Origin: Rhizobiales bacterium Y(2018) | Lineage (GTDB): Bacteria; Pseudomonadota; Alphaproteobacteria; Rhizobiales; Aestuariivirgaceae | Direction of reading: 5' to 3' | Length of the DNA: 64,000 nt | Assembly: GCA_005502925.1 (NCBI GenBank) | Contig: SCPD01000010.1 | Span: 124,001 to 188,000 of the forward strand | Part shown: one piece after another, positions 43,571 through 52,425 of the stretch | Position numbering within the stretch: the stretch's first letter is position 1 | Layout of the letters: every line of letters begins with the position of its first letter | Program-made: the position numbers and the translations under genes | The notes under the pieces: generated by a model | The model's input: the letters and a program-made list of their open reading frames with translations, nothing else | Told to the model about the DNA's origin: nothing | The model's database searches: none

Positions 43571-44481
43571 GTTTGAAGTCTTGAACCGTCGCGTGAAGAC
43601 GGACCGGACGCCGTCAGCGATTTGCGGAAGGCCTGCGGGCTCACGCCGATCACGGCGCGGAAGCGGGCATTGAAGGTCGAGAGGTCGCCGAATCCTGAGG
43701 CGAAGGCGATGGCCGCGACCTCGGCCGGGGTCGTCGCCAAAGCGACCGCGGCGCGGCGCATCCGTATATTGAGCAGAAGCTGGTAGGGCGTGATGCCGAG
43801 CACCTGCCGGAAGGTGCGCAGGAAGTGATATCTGCTCATGCAGGCCAAGCCGGCGAGATCGCCCAGGCCGAGCGGTTGGTCGGCGTGATCCTCGATGTGA
43901 CGCACGACATCGCTCACGCGTCGCCGATCGCGTGCCGGCGAATTCCCCACGGCGCGAGAGCCGTCGGAAAGGACAGCGAGCACTGCCTCGGCAAGTCCGA
44001 TCGCGAGCTCCTCCAAGTGGATCGGATCCGCGGCCAATGCCCCCGCCTCGACCTTCACAATGGGCCCCGCCAGCTGCCGCAGTGCCGGCAGCATGTTCGC
44101 CGGGAAGCGAAAGCGATGTGAACCGGCCGCGGTTGCCGCGATTTCCTCGAAGTAGGGGCGAGAGAAATGAAAGGACAGGCAACGGTCGCCGGTGCCGTGA
44201 TCATGTCCGCATTCGAAGCAGGTTCCGGCGTTGCCGAGAAGCAGGGCCCCCGGATACATCAGTGATCGGCCGGTTTCGCCGCGATAGAAGAATGACCCGT
44301 GCAGCACGGCAGCGATGGTCACATCGTCATGATGCTCCTCGAAGGCGCGATCTTGCGGTCCGAGCTCACAGACGACGTGGTTGATACGCCAACCGTCGCC
44401 CTGGGCCAGCGTGCGCGCCGGCGGTGACCGGGCGGGCATATCTTGGCCGGATGCAAGCTGATCCTGAGGAACTGATGCCAT
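43555..44481 (-). CDS. AraC-family transcriptional regulator
   Basis: 308-residue regulator. The N-terminal half is a cupin-like sensor region (WRINHVVCELG, HHDDVTIAAVLHGSFFYRG). The C-terminal 100 residues hold two helix-turn-helix motifs: LGLGDLAGLACMSRYHFLRTFRQVLGITPYQLLLNIRM and VAAIAFASGFGDLSTFNARFRAVIGVSP. The start at ATG 44481 is preferred to TTG 44517, but neither has a clear ribosome site. It is divergent from a VOC-family gene 88 bases away, its likely target. Confidence 0.88.
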   Translation of the reverse strand: MASVPQDQLASGQDMPARSPPARTLAQGDGWRINHVVCELGPQDRAFEEHHDDVTIAAVLHGSFFYRGETGRSLMYPGALLLGNAGTCFECGHDHGTGDRCLSFHFSRPYFEEIAATAAGSHRFRFPANMLPALRQLAGPIVKVEAGALAADPIHLEELAIGLAEAVLAVLSDGSRAVGNSPARDRRRVSDVVRHIEDHADQPLGLGDLAGLACMSRYHFLRTFRQVLGITPYQLLLNIRMRRAAVALATTPAEVAAIAFASGFGDLSTFNARFRAVIGVSPQAFRKSLTASGPSSRDGSRLQTKRFN

Positions 44482-44569
44482 GCCCGCGAAGATAGCAATT
44501 TTCCCCAAGCGCGCCAATTGCGCGGGCGGCTAGATGCCCGGCCGACATCTCTTATGGAGGACTGGACTG

Positions 44570-44953
44570 ATGTTCGATCATGTTTCAATTGGCGTCCGCG
44601 ACACGGTTGCGGCAAAGCGCTTCTATGATGCGGCCTTGACGCCGCTCGGCTATGCCTGCCTCAGCGACAGCCCAGGCTCGCTGGGCTACGGGAAGGGCAG
44701 CGTCGCGCTGTGGATCAGCACCGCCGAACGCCCGGTCGCTGCCGATGAAAAATCGGGCCTGCATTTCTGCCTGGCCGCGCCGAGCCGCGAAAGCGTTCAG
44801 GCGTTCCATGAGGCGGCGCTGGCCCAGGGCGGGCGTGACAATGGCGGGCCGGGAATACGCGCCGATTATGGCCCGGATTATTATGCTGCCTTCGTCATCG
44901 ACCCCGACGGCTACCGCCTCGAAGCCTATTGCGGCGCGCCGGCAAAAAGCTGA
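44570..44953 (+). CDS. VOC-family (glyoxalase/dioxygenase fold) protein
   Basis: 127-residue single vicinal-oxygen-chelate domain. MFDHVSIGVRDTVAAKRFYDAAL carries the first His ligand; further candidates are His in LHFCLAAPS and Glu in GYRLEAYCG. GGAGG lies nine bases before ATG 44570. Members include glyoxalase I, ring-cleaving dioxygenases and bleomycin-resistance proteins; this short form is usually of unknown substrate. Next gene follows by four bases. Divergent AraC gene upstream may control both. Confidence 0.88.
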   Translation: MFDHVSIGVRDTVAAKRFYDAALTPLGYACLSDSPGSLGYGKGSVALWISTAERPVAADEKSGLHFCLAAPSRESVQAFHEAALAQGGRDNGGPGIRADYGPDYYAAFVIDPDGYRLEAYCGAPAKS

Positions 44954-44957
44954 CCCC

Positions 44958-45410
44958 ATGGACAAGAGCGAAGCCACGCGGCAGCTCCGGGCGTTGAATG
45001 CCCGGTTCATCCATAATTTCGTGACCAATGATGTGCCTTCGCATGATGCGATCACGCATGCGGACTTCACCTATGTGTCGAGCGAAGGCGTCCGGCGGGG
45101 CAGGGACGAGTATCTCAGGCGCTGGGCGACCGGGTTCGATCCCGACGTCATCATCTACTGGGACTATCGCGACGAGCATATTGGCCTGTTCGGCAAAATC
45201 GGCCTTGTCTGGTCGGTCAATAAACATGTGATCGTCGAGGAGGGCAAGGAAGTCACCGGCATGACCGGCTACACCGACACCTATCTCCTCGAAGACGGCG
45301 CCTGGAAATGCATCCAGGCGCAATTGGTGCTGATAGCACCCGACAATTATCCGCCGGACGCAACGATCGTCAGGAGATACATCCGTGGCGAGCTTCAGGA
45401 GCAGGGGTGA
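44958..45410 (+). CDS. NTF2-like (SnoaL/DUF4440-type) protein
   Basis: 150 residues with the nuclear-transport-factor-2 fold: helices at the N-terminus (LRALNARFIHNFVTNDVPSHDAI), then an antiparallel sheet with DFTYVSSEG, YWDYRDEHIGLF, GLVWSVNKHVI, TGYTDTYLLEDGAWKCIQAQL. Such proteins are ketosteroid-isomerase-like enzymes or binding domains; function here is unknown. It sits four bases after the VOC gene and probably shares its promoter. A copy of the 19-base repeat follows directly after the stop. Confidence 0.85.
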   Translation: MDKSEATRQLRALNARFIHNFVTNDVPSHDAITHADFTYVSSEGVRRGRDEYLRRWATGFDPDVIIYWDYRDEHIGLFGKIGLVWSVNKHVIVEEGKEVTGMTGYTDTYLLEDGAWKCIQAQLVLIAPDNYPPDATIVRRYIRGELQEQG

Positions 45411-45415
45411 AATAC

Positions 45416-45434
45416 GAGTCAATTGAATCGCTTA
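45416..45434 (+). repeat. 19-base direct repeat, copy B
   Basis: GAGTCAATTGAATCGCTTA, 18 of 19 bases the same as the copy at 43552-43570. It lies between the NTF2-like stop and the GNAT start; together the two copies flank araC, the VOC gene and the NTF2-like gene. Confidence 0.6.
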
Positions 45435-45459
45435 AGCCGGTGCCTTAAACAGAAGGGTG

Positions 45460-45963
45460 ATGACGCACATTGTGTTGGAAGCGCCCGAACAACGCGCCGA
45501 AGTGCTGGCCCTGAACCGGCTTGCCTTCAACGGTGAAGAGGAGGCCCGGATCATCGAAGCGCTCACACGTGATGATCTGGTGGTGCTGTCGCTGGTGGTG
45601 ACCGAGGGCGAAAAGGTCACCGGCCATATCCTGTTCAGCCGGCTCGAGGTTGCGGTGGATGGACGTCCGGTCAGGGCGGTGGCCCTGGCTCCGATGGCCG
45701 TATTGCCGGATCATCAGAACAAGGGCATAGGCTCGACGCTGATCCGGCGCGGGCTTGATCTCGTCGCGGCACGCGGCTTCGAAGCTGTGCTGGTGGTGGG
45801 ACATACAGAGTTCTATCCGCGCTTCGGCTTCTCACCCGAAGCGGTACGGCATATTGCATGCCCATTCCAAGGGCATGAGGCCTTCATGGGACTCGAGCTC
45901 AAGCCCGGCACGCTCGCCGGCGAGAGCGGCGAGTGCCGCTACCCGGCCGTCTTTGCGCTCTGA
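45460..45963 (+). CDS. GNAT-family N-acetyltransferase
   Basis: 167-residue acetyl-CoA-dependent transferase. The acetyl-CoA site is [27 protein letters not shown] (about residues 68-94, with the Q-x-x-G-I-G-S pattern), then [13 protein letters not shown], typical of the YhbS-like subgroup. ATG 45460 is used, as the GTG at 45457 is too close to AGAAGG. It converges with tctA and overlaps its 3' end by 25 bases. Acceptor unknown. Confidence 0.9.
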   Translation: MTHIVLEAPEQRAEVLALNRLAFNGEEEARIIEALTRDDLVVLSLVVTEGEKVTGHILFSRLEVAVDGRPVRAVALAPMAVLPDHQNKGIGSTLIRRGLDLVAARGFEAVLVVGHTEFYPRFGFSPEAVRHIACPFQGHEAFMGLELKPGTLAGESGECRYPAVFAL

Positions 45964-47447
45964 AGTTTAGCTGCCCGCCAGCGATAGAAAAGCGGTCCGA
46001 CAAAAACCAGGGCCGCGATGATCAGCAGCGCCAGCGACAGCGGGTGGGTGAAGAACACCGTGGCGTCGCCCTGGCTGATGGTCAGCGCGCGCCTGAATTG
46101 CGCCTCGGCGAGCCGGCCCAGGATGAGGCCGATGATGCAGGGCGCCACCGGGAAGTCGTAGCGGCGCATCAGGAAGCCGAGGATACCGACCAGGAACAGC
46201 AGCACGAGGTCGAAGGTCGAATTGTTGAGGCTGTAGACGCCCAGTGTAGAAAACAGCAGGATGCCGCCATATAGCAAAGGCTGGGGAATGGCGAGGAGGC
46301 GCACCCACAGGCCGGCGAGCGGCAGATTGAGGATGAGCAGCATCACATTGCCGATATAGAGACTGGCGATCAGGCCCCAGACGAGCGTCGAGGAGGACGA
46401 GAAGAGGAGAGGACCCGGCTTCAGATTATATTGCTCGAAAGCGGCGAGCAGGATGGCGGCGGTCGCCGAGGTCGGCAGGCCCAGAGTCAGAAGCGGCACC
46501 AGCACGCCCGCCACCGCCGCATTGTTGGCGGCTTCCGGTCCGGCCACGCCTTCGATGGCGCCCTTGCCGAATTCCTCCGGCTTCTTGGACATGCGCTTTT
46601 CGAGGAAATAGGACAGGAAGGTCGGGATCTCGGTGCCGCCCGCCGGCAAAGCGCCGAAGGGGAAGCCGAGTGCCGTGCCGCGCAGCCAGGGTTTCCAGGA
46701 GCGGCGCCATTCCTCGGCGGTCATGAAGATCGAGCCGCGGATCGGCACGATCTCGCCGGCGCGCATGTCCGGGCGCGAGGCCATATAAAGCGCCTCGCCC
46801 ACGGCGAAGAGTCCAACCGCCACCACCACGATATCGATGCCGCGCAGCAGGCTTAGAATGTCGAAGGTCAAGCGTGGCTGGCCGGTGAGCACGTCGGTGC
46901 CGACAAGGCCGATGGCGAGGCCGAGCAACAGGCTGGTAATGCCACGGGACAATGACAGGCCGAGCAGCGCCGATACGGTGGTGAAGGCGAGCACCATGAG
47001 GGCGAAATACTCCGCCGGTCCGAACAGCAGCGCCAGCTTGACGAAGAGGGGTGCCAGAAAGGTGATGGCAATGGTGCCGAGCGTGCCGGCGACGAAGGAA
47101 CCGATCGCGGCGGTGGCGAGTGCTGCCGCGCCGCGACCGTTCTTCGCCATCACATTGCCCTCGACCGCGGTGATGATCGAGCCGGATTCACCCGGCGTGT
47201 TGAGCAGAATTGAGGTCGTCGAGCTGCCATACATGGCGCCGTAATAGAGGCCGGCGAACATGATGAAGGCGCCGGTCGGGTCGAGCTTGGCGGTGATCGG
47301 CAGAAGCAGCGCGATGGTGAGCGCCGGACCGATGCCCGGCAGGATGCCGATGGCGGTGCCGAGCGTCGTGCCGAGCAGGCACCACATGAGGTTCATCGGC
47401 GTGACCGCTGTGGCGAAACCCTGCAAAAGCGAGGCGAGAACATCCAT
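45939..47447 (-). CDS. tctA: Tripartite tricarboxylate transporter, large permease
   Basis: 502-residue inner-membrane subunit with about twelve hydrophobic segments. It opens [50 protein letters not shown], where [14 protein letters not shown] is the family signature, and has a second [15 protein letters not shown]-like repeat later. With TctB and TctC it imports a carboxylate using ion gradients. Third gene of tctC-tctB-tctA on the minus strand; TctB ends three bases before its start. The substrate (citrate, tricarballylate, or others) is not set by the sequence. Confidence 0.96.
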   Translation of the reverse strand: MDVLASLLQGFATAVTPMNLMWCLLGTTLGTAIGILPGIGPALTIALLLPITAKLDPTGAFIMFAGLYYGAMYGSSTTSILLNTPGESGSIITAVEGNVMAKNGRGAAALATAAIGSFVAGTLGTIAITFLAPLFVKLALLFGPAEYFALMVLAFTTVSALLGLSLSRGITSLLLGLAIGLVGTDVLTGQPRLTFDILSLLRGIDIVVVAVGLFAVGEALYMASRPDMRAGEIVPIRGSIFMTAEEWRRSWKPWLRGTALGFPFGALPAGGTEIPTFLSYFLEKRMSKKPEEFGKGAIEGVAGPEAANNAAVAGVLVPLLTLGLPTSATAAILLAAFEQYNLKPGPLLFSSSSTLVWGLIASLYIGNVMLLILNLPLAGLWVRLLAIPQPLLYGGILLFSTLGVYSLNNSTFDLVLLFLVGILGFLMRRYDFPVAPCIIGLILGRLAEAQFRRALTISQGDATVFFTHPLSLALLIIAALVFVGPLFYRWRAAKLQSAKTAG

Positions 47448-47449
47448 GG

Positions 47450-47932
47450 CTACAACAGTCCCGCGAGGATGCCGGGCGGCAATTGCAAGCCCAGGCCGTG
47501 AGTAAAGCCGACATAGCTCAGCACCACCAGGATGACGGCGACAATGCCATCACGCACAAAGCTGCGGCTGCCGAAAGCGAAGGCGATGCACATGAAGAGG
47601 AAGACGCCGGCAATGACGAAGCCAAGCGGCTTCAGGATATTGAGATGGATGAGGAGGCCGGCGCCGATGATGAGCAGCGCGCGCCAGTCGGTGGTGAAGC
47701 CTTCCGCGGCGATCTCGCGCCGGGCAGCGGGCGTCCAGGAGTTCCAGGCGAAATAGGCACCGACGACGGCAAGGCCCAAGGCGATGAAATAGGGGAAGGC
47801 CTGCGGGCCGACCTTGGCATAGGTCGGCGGTATCTGCATCTGGGAGGCATCATAGAAAATGATGCCGCCCAGCAGAAGGAGCCCGAGGCCGATCGCGAGA
47901 CCGGCCGCGGATTTTGGTGTGTCGGGTTTCAT
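47450..47932 (-). CDS. tctB: Tripartite tricarboxylate transporter, small permease
   Basis: 160-residue inner-membrane subunit with four predicted segments, of the TctB/DUF1468 family. The Pro/Tyr-containing [21 protein letters not shown] segment and the hydrophobic C-terminal third are typical. It lies eight bases after tctC and two bases before tctA, so it is the middle gene of the operon. It stabilises or couples TctA with the binding protein; the precise role is not known. Confidence 0.93.
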   Translation of the reverse strand: MKPDTPKSAAGLAIGLGLLLLGGIIFYDASQMQIPPTYAKVGPQAFPYFIALGLAVVGAYFAWNSWTPAARREIAAEGFTTDWRALLIIGAGLLIHLNILKPLGFVIAGVFLFMCIAFAFGSRSFVRDGIVAVILVVLSYVGFTHGLGLQLPPGILAGLL

Positions 47933-47940
47933 CGCCGGTC

Positions 47941-48918
47941 CTACTGGACGAGGCCGATGCCCTTCAGGATCTCGGTGACGCGGGCATTTTCCGACGCCAC
48001 CAGCTTGGTGAAATCGTCACCCGGCAAATAGAGGTCGGTCCAGTTCTTCGCCGCCAGAACCTTCTTCCAGCTGTCGCTCTTGACCGCCGCATCGACGGTG
48101 GCGAGGAGGGCCTTCTTCTGCTCGTCATTGAGGCCCGGAGGGGCCACGATGGCGCGCCAGTTGGCGAGCTCGACATCGACGCCCTGTTCCTTCAGCGTCG
48201 GAATGTCGATGCCGGCAACACGTTCGGGCGCCGAAATGCCGAGAGCCCGCAACTCGCCCGACTTGATCTGGCCTTCCCATTCGCTGTAGCCGGAGATGCC
48301 GGCCACGACATGGCCGCCCATTACCGCCGCCAGAGCTTCACCGCCACCCGAGAAGGGGACGTAATTGAGCTTCGAAACATCGGCGCCCGATGCCTTGGCG
48401 ACGAGACCGGCGAGGATGTGGTCGGTACCGCCGGCCGAGCCGCCGCCCCAGGCAACCGCGCCCGGATCGGCTTTGAGCTTGGCGACGAGGTCGGCCAGCG
48501 TCTTGAGCTCGGACGAGCCCGGAACGACGATGACCTCATATTCGCCGGTGAGACGGGCGATCGGCGTGGTGTTTTCCAGCGTCACCGCGGATTTGTTGGT
48601 GAGGATGGCGCCGACCATCACGAGGCCGTTGACCATCAGGACGTTGTCCTTGCCCTGCTCCTGGCCGGCGAGCTGGGCCAGGCCCACGGTGCCACCGGCA
48701 CCCGGAATGTTTTCGACCGTGACGGCCTTGACGGCGCCGCCCGACTGGACGGCTTCCTGCATGGCGCGCGCCGTCTGGTCCCAGCCGCCGCCGGGCGCTG
48801 CCGGGGCGATGATACGCAACTCGTCGAGTGCCAAAGCGGGCGTGGATGCGAGGTTGAGCGAAAGTCCGCCGGCGAGCAAAAGGGCTACAGCACTGGCGAT
48901 AAGGGTTCTACGATTCAT
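47941..48918 (-). CDS. tctC: Tripartite tricarboxylate transporter, binding protein (Bug family)
   Basis: 325-residue periplasmic solute receptor. Start ATG 48918 is preceded by a GGAGGAACCCG site. A Sec signal (about residues 1-30, ending STPALALDE) is followed by the Bug fold with [38 protein letters not shown] and [29 protein letters not shown]. It delivers an organic anion to TctAB and in related systems can also signal to a TctDE sensor. First gene of the minus-strand operon, divergent from tctD across a repeat element. Confidence 0.95.
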   Translation of the reverse strand: MNRRTLIASAVALLLAGGLSLNLASTPALALDELRIIAPAAPGGGWDQTARAMQEAVQSGGAVKAVTVENIPGAGGTVGLAQLAGQEQGKDNVLMVNGLVMVGAILTNKSAVTLENTTPIARLTGEYEVIVVPGSSELKTLADLVAKLKADPGAVAWGGGSAGGTDHILAGLVAKASGADVSKLNYVPFSGGGEALAAVMGGHVVAGISGYSEWEGQIKSGELRALGISAPERVAGIDIPTLKEQGVDVELANWRAIVAPPGLNDEQKKALLATVDAAVKSDSWKKVLAAKNWTDLYLPGDDFTKLVASENARVTEILKGIGLVQ

Positions 48919-49043
48919 CGGGTTCCTCCACTTGTATCGATGACGATCCTTGGCCATCTGTTGTGGCCTAGCGGAAGCGCGTTTAAGCTCAAATCCTGTC
49001 ATGAAGCTGTCATTGCCACAAGCGCCTTTGCGCCCATTCTCCC

Positions 49044-49207
49044 CTAGTGTGCTGAACGCGAAGTTCCTGATATCAGGCAGCTCGCACCGACAGGAACTTC
49101 GCGTTCAAAAGCACGCTAGAATCATTAGCTTTCCAGTGTCCTTCCGAATCCGAAGTTCGCTCGGAAGGCGCTGCGAGATGGGGCGAACTTCGGATTCGGG
49201 ACACTAG
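49044..49207. repeat. Two-hairpin palindromic intergenic element (copy 3), CTAG-bounded
   Basis: CTAG at 49044-49047 and at 49204-49207, with another CTAG at 49116-49119. Hairpin 1 (49044-49119): GTGTGCTGAACGCGAAGTTCC pairs imperfectly with the CAGGAACTTCGCGTTC arm near 49091-49115. Hairpin 2 (49134-49207): AGTGTCC...CCGAATCCGAAGTTCGC pairs with GCGAACTTCGGATTCGG...GGACACT. The right edge ends three bases before the tctD start codon, so no ordinary ribosome site stands outside it. The rest of the 49008-49043 gap is plain. Confidence 0.82.
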
Positions 49208-49210
49208 CCG

Positions 49211-49888
49211 ATGCGCATCCTGATCGTCGAGGACACGCCCGATGTCGGGGAAGCCATCGTCGCCTGGCTGTCGCGGGTCGGTTATGCGGTCGACTGGCAG
49301 ATGACCGGGGAAGGGGCGCGCGACGCGCTCAATGTCCAGAGCTACGACCTCATCATCCTCGATGTGATGCTGCCCGATATCGACGGCTTCACCCTCCTGG
49401 GCGAGATCCGGGCCCGCAAAATCGATACCGCGGTGCTGGTACTCACCGCCCGCTCGCAAGTCGATGACCGGGTAGGTGCGCTGGACCTCGGCGCCGACGA
49501 CTACCTGGTGAAGCCCTTCGATTTCCGCGAGCTCGAAGCGCGCGCCCGCGCCCTGGCGCGGCGCCGTCACGGTGCGACGGTGAGCCGGCTTCAGGTCGGC
49601 GACGTGGTGCTCGATCAGGCGGCGCGCCTGGTGACGGTAGCCGGCGAGCGGGTCGATCTCACCCGCCGCGAGGTGGCGCTGCTCGAAGTGCTGATGGCGC
49701 GGCCGCAGCGGGTGTTCAGCAAAGCCGATCTCCTCAACCAGATCTTCGGCTTCGGGGAGGATGCCGGCGAAAATGCCATCGAGCTCTATGTCGCCAGGCT
49801 CCGGCGCAAGCTCGGCGCCGCCGGCATGGAGATCAAGACAGTGCGCGGCGTCGGCTATCAGGCGGGACCTGCCGATGAAAAGAAGTAG
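49211..49888 (+). CDS. tctD: Two-component response regulator, TctD-like (OmpR family)
   Basis: 225-residue regulator. The receiver domain has the acidic pair near residue 8-9 (VEDTPD), the phosphorylated Asp in DLIILDVMLPDIDGF (about residue 51), Thr in VLTARS and Lys in LVKPFD. The C-terminal winged-helix DNA-binding domain begins about residue 125 with the NAIELYVARLRRKLG recognition part. It overlaps tctE by 14 bases. Its start codon is three bases past the palindromic element, with no obvious ribosome site. Together with TctE it should switch on tctCBA when the substrate is sensed. Confidence 0.95.
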   Translation: MRILIVEDTPDVGEAIVAWLSRVGYAVDWQMTGEGARDALNVQSYDLIILDVMLPDIDGFTLLGEIRARKIDTAVLVLTARSQVDDRVGALDLGADDYLVKPFDFRELEARARALARRRHGATVSRLQVGDVVLDQAARLVTVAGERVDLTRREVALLEVLMARPQRVFSKADLLNQIFGFGEDAGENAIELYVARLRRKLGAAGMEIKTVRGVGYQAGPADEKK

Positions 49889-51248
49889 ATCATCGCTGTT
49901 CTGGCGCCTGACGGCGCTGATTTCGGCGGTGCTGCTGGCGGGCGCCGCGGTGCTCGCCATCGCCGCCTCAAACTATGCCCGCACCGCCGCCGACGACGCC
50001 TATGACCGGGTGCTGCTCGGTGCCGCCCGCCAGATCAGCGAGACACTCTCGGCCGAGAACGGTGTCGTCGAGGCGGGCGTCCCGGTGTCGGCGCTCGAGG
50101 CCTTGTCCGCCTCGCGCACGGCGCGCGTCTATTATCGCATCGTCCTGCCGGCGAAGACGGAAGTCACGGGCTATCAGGACCTGCCCCTGCCGGCGGGCGC
50201 CGAAGCCGGCGGCGCCGGGCCCTTCGTGAGCAATACCGACTTCAAGGGACATCCGATCCGCATCGCCGCGGTCGGACGCTATTTCGCCGAGGCCAATGGC
50301 TGGGTCATGACGATGGTCGGCCAGACGCTCGAAGCGCGCGACGCGCTGGCCCGCGATCTCACCCTCAAGGCCATGGTACTGGTCGGCCTGATGAGCCTCA
50401 TCGCGCTCACCGGCATGATCGTCGCCATCCGGCTGGCGCTGCGGCCGCTCACCGATATCGAGACGGCGCTGCTCAAGCGTCCGCCCTATGTGCTAACCCC
50501 GCTCGATGTCGAGGCGCCGGCCGAAGTCGCCACCCTCATCGCGGCCATCAACAATTTCATGGAACGCCTCGCCGGACGGCTCGCGGCGATGCAGCGTTTC
50601 ATCGCCGATTCGGCGCATCAGATCCGCACCCCCTTGACCGCGCTCGTCGGCCAGGTGGAGCTCCTCTCGGCGGAGACGAATGCGGCCAAGCGCCAGCATC
50701 ATGTCGAGCGCGTCAGGACGCGCACCGCGGAGCTGGCGCGTCTCACCAATCAATTGCTGAGCGATGCGATGATCAGCCATCGCGCCGAAACCATGGGCCA
50801 ATCGGAGGTCGATGTGGCGACGCTGGCGCGCGAGGCGCTGGCCGCCGCCGTGCCGGTATCGCTCGATCGCGACATCACCGTGTCCTTCGACGTGCCGCCG
50901 GACCCGGTGGTGATGCGTGGCGATGCGGTCAGCCTGCGCGAGGCTTTCAAGAACGTCATCGAGAATGCCATCCAGCATGGGGCACGCTCACTGCTGCGTC
51001 TTACCGTGCGCCGGGAGCCACACGGCATCGAGGTCGAGATCGCCGATGACGGGCCGGGCATTCCGCAAGAGCTCTGGCCGCAAGCGACGGAGCGTTTCTT
51101 CCGCGGCAGCTCCGGCGGTACCGGCTCTGGGCTCGGCCTCGCCATTGCGCGCGAGGTCGCGGTTCATCATGGCGGCGAACTCGGCTTCAAATCACAGGAG
51201 GGAATATTCTCAGTGCTGTTCACGTTCAGCGGGGTGGAGCCATCATGA
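49875..51248 (+). CDS. tctE: Two-component sensor histidine kinase, TctE-like
   Basis: 457-residue inner-membrane sensor. An N-terminal segment (residues 10-30), a periplasmic loop of about 140 residues typical of the TctE N-terminal domain, a second segment, HAMP-like linker, then HisKA with the phosphorylated His in ADSAHQIRTPLTALVGQVELL and HATPase with ENAIQHGARS, DDGPGIP and GTGSGLGLAIAREV. ATG 49875 lies inside tctD by 14 bases. The stop shares ATGA with the following solute-binding protein gene. Signal is probably a carboxylate sensed directly or through a binding protein. Confidence 0.95.
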   Translation: MKRSRSSLFWRLTALISAVLLAGAAVLAIAASNYARTAADDAYDRVLLGAARQISETLSAENGVVEAGVPVSALEALSASRTARVYYRIVLPAKTEVTGYQDLPLPAGAEAGGAGPFVSNTDFKGHPIRIAAVGRYFAEANGWVMTMVGQTLEARDALARDLTLKAMVLVGLMSLIALTGMIVAIRLALRPLTDIETALLKRPPYVLTPLDVEAPAEVATLIAAINNFMERLAGRLAAMQRFIADSAHQIRTPLTALVGQVELLSAETNAAKRQHHVERVRTRTAELARLTNQLLSDAMISHRAETMGQSEVDVATLAREALAAAVPVSLDRDITVSFDVPPDPVVMRGDAVSLREAFKNVIENAIQHGARSLLRLTVRREPHGIEVEIADDGPGIPQELWPQATERFFRGSSGGTGSGLGLAIAREVAVHHGGELGFKSQEGIFSVLFTFSGVEPS

Positions 51249-52321
51249 TCGCGATTGCCCGGCGCTTGGCCTGTCTGGCCTTCTCGCTCATGGCGATGGC
51301 GAGCGCCGCCCTCGCTCAGGAGAACTTCCATTTTCCGGCGGTGGGCAAGGAGACCGCGGTGCTCACCATCCGCGCCGTCGCCGATATCAGCGCCATCGAG
51401 CCGATGATCCGTGATTTCCAGGAGACTGAGCCCGGCATCACGGTCGATTTCACCGACTACCTGACCAATGATCTCTACGAGCTGCTCTCGAGCCAATGCG
51501 CGAAGGGCGAGACCATGGCCGATATCGTCATCTCGTCCTCGGTCGATCATATCGCCAAGCTCGCCAATGATGGCTGCGCCCAGACCTATGCCTCGCCCAA
51601 CACCAGCCGCATACCCGATTGGGCCAAATGGCGCGACGAGGTCTTCGGCTTCACCTTCGAGCCGGCGGTGATCGTTTACAACCGCGATCTCGTGCCGCCG
51701 GCGGATGTTCCGCGGACGCATCACGATCTGGCCGAGCTGATGCGCAGCAAGCCCCAGCTCTATGACGGCAAGATCGGCACTTATGACATCGAGAAATCCG
51801 GCATCGGCTATCTCTTCGCCTTCTTCGATACGCAGCAATCGAACATCTTCGGCCGGGTCCTCGAGAGCCTGGGGCGGTCGCGGGCGACGTTGCGCTGCTG
51901 CACCGGCGAGCTGCTGGCGCGCATCGAGGCGGGCGAGCTGCTGATCGGCTACAATCTGATCGGCTCCTATGCCTATGGCCGCTACAAGGCCGGCGCGCCG
52001 ATCGGCATCGTCATGCCGCGCGACTATACGCTGGTGCTCAGCCGCACCGCGATGATCCCGGCGAAAGCGGGGCGCAGCGATCTCGGCCAGAAATTCCTCG
52101 ACTATCTCCTGTCGATCCGCGGTCAGTCGGTGGCGGTGGAGAAATCCTTCTTCTTCTCCTTCGACCGTCCGGTGCCGCAAGGTGTCGATGCCGTCGATCC
52201 GGGGTCGGGATCGGGCGTGTACCGGCCGATCGTGATCGGGCCGGCCTTGCTCGCCACCCTCGACCAGCAGAACCGCCAACGCTTCCTTTCCGAATGGAAG
52301 GCCTCGATGGCGCGGGACTAG
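51245..52321 (+). CDS. Fe3+/thiamine-type periplasmic solute-binding protein coupled to tctDE
   Basis: 358 residues. A signal peptide (about residues 1-26, ending ASAALAQE) is followed by a two-lobe binding protein of the type normally fed to ferric-iron, thiamine or 2-aminoethylphosphonate ABC importers: VLTIRAVADISAIEPMIRDFQETEPGITVDFTDY, ADIVISSSVDHIAKLAND and FTFEPAVIVYNRDLVPP. Its ATG overlaps the tctE stop by four bases, and no ABC permease or ATPase gene follows, so it is unlikely to be a normal importer subunit. It probably acts as a third component of sensing (inference). Confidence 0.88.
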   Translation: MIAIARRLACLAFSLMAMASAALAQENFHFPAVGKETAVLTIRAVADISAIEPMIRDFQETEPGITVDFTDYLTNDLYELLSSQCAKGETMADIVISSSVDHIAKLANDGCAQTYASPNTSRIPDWAKWRDEVFGFTFEPAVIVYNRDLVPPADVPRTHHDLAELMRSKPQLYDGKIGTYDIEKSGIGYLFAFFDTQQSNIFGRVLESLGRSRATLRCCTGELLARIEAGELLIGYNLIGSYAYGRYKAGAPIGIVMPRDYTLVLSRTAMIPAKAGRSDLGQKFLDYLLSIRGQSVAVEKSFFFSFDRPVPQGVDAVDPGSGSGVYRPIVIGPALLATLDQQNRQRFLSEWKASMARD

Positions 52322-52425
52322 ATCGGCAGGCCGGCTGGAATTACGTCCCGGCAGACGCCACATTATAGGCACGGGTTCGAGACCACGGCCGGGCGACAAG
52401 CGCCCGACCGGGAAAGGCTCCAGGC

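Noticed and set aside
52370-52390. GGTTCGAGACC resembling a tRNA T-loop
   Set aside because: No acceptor stem, anticodon arm or D arm could be built around it; the region is the leader of the NfeD gene.
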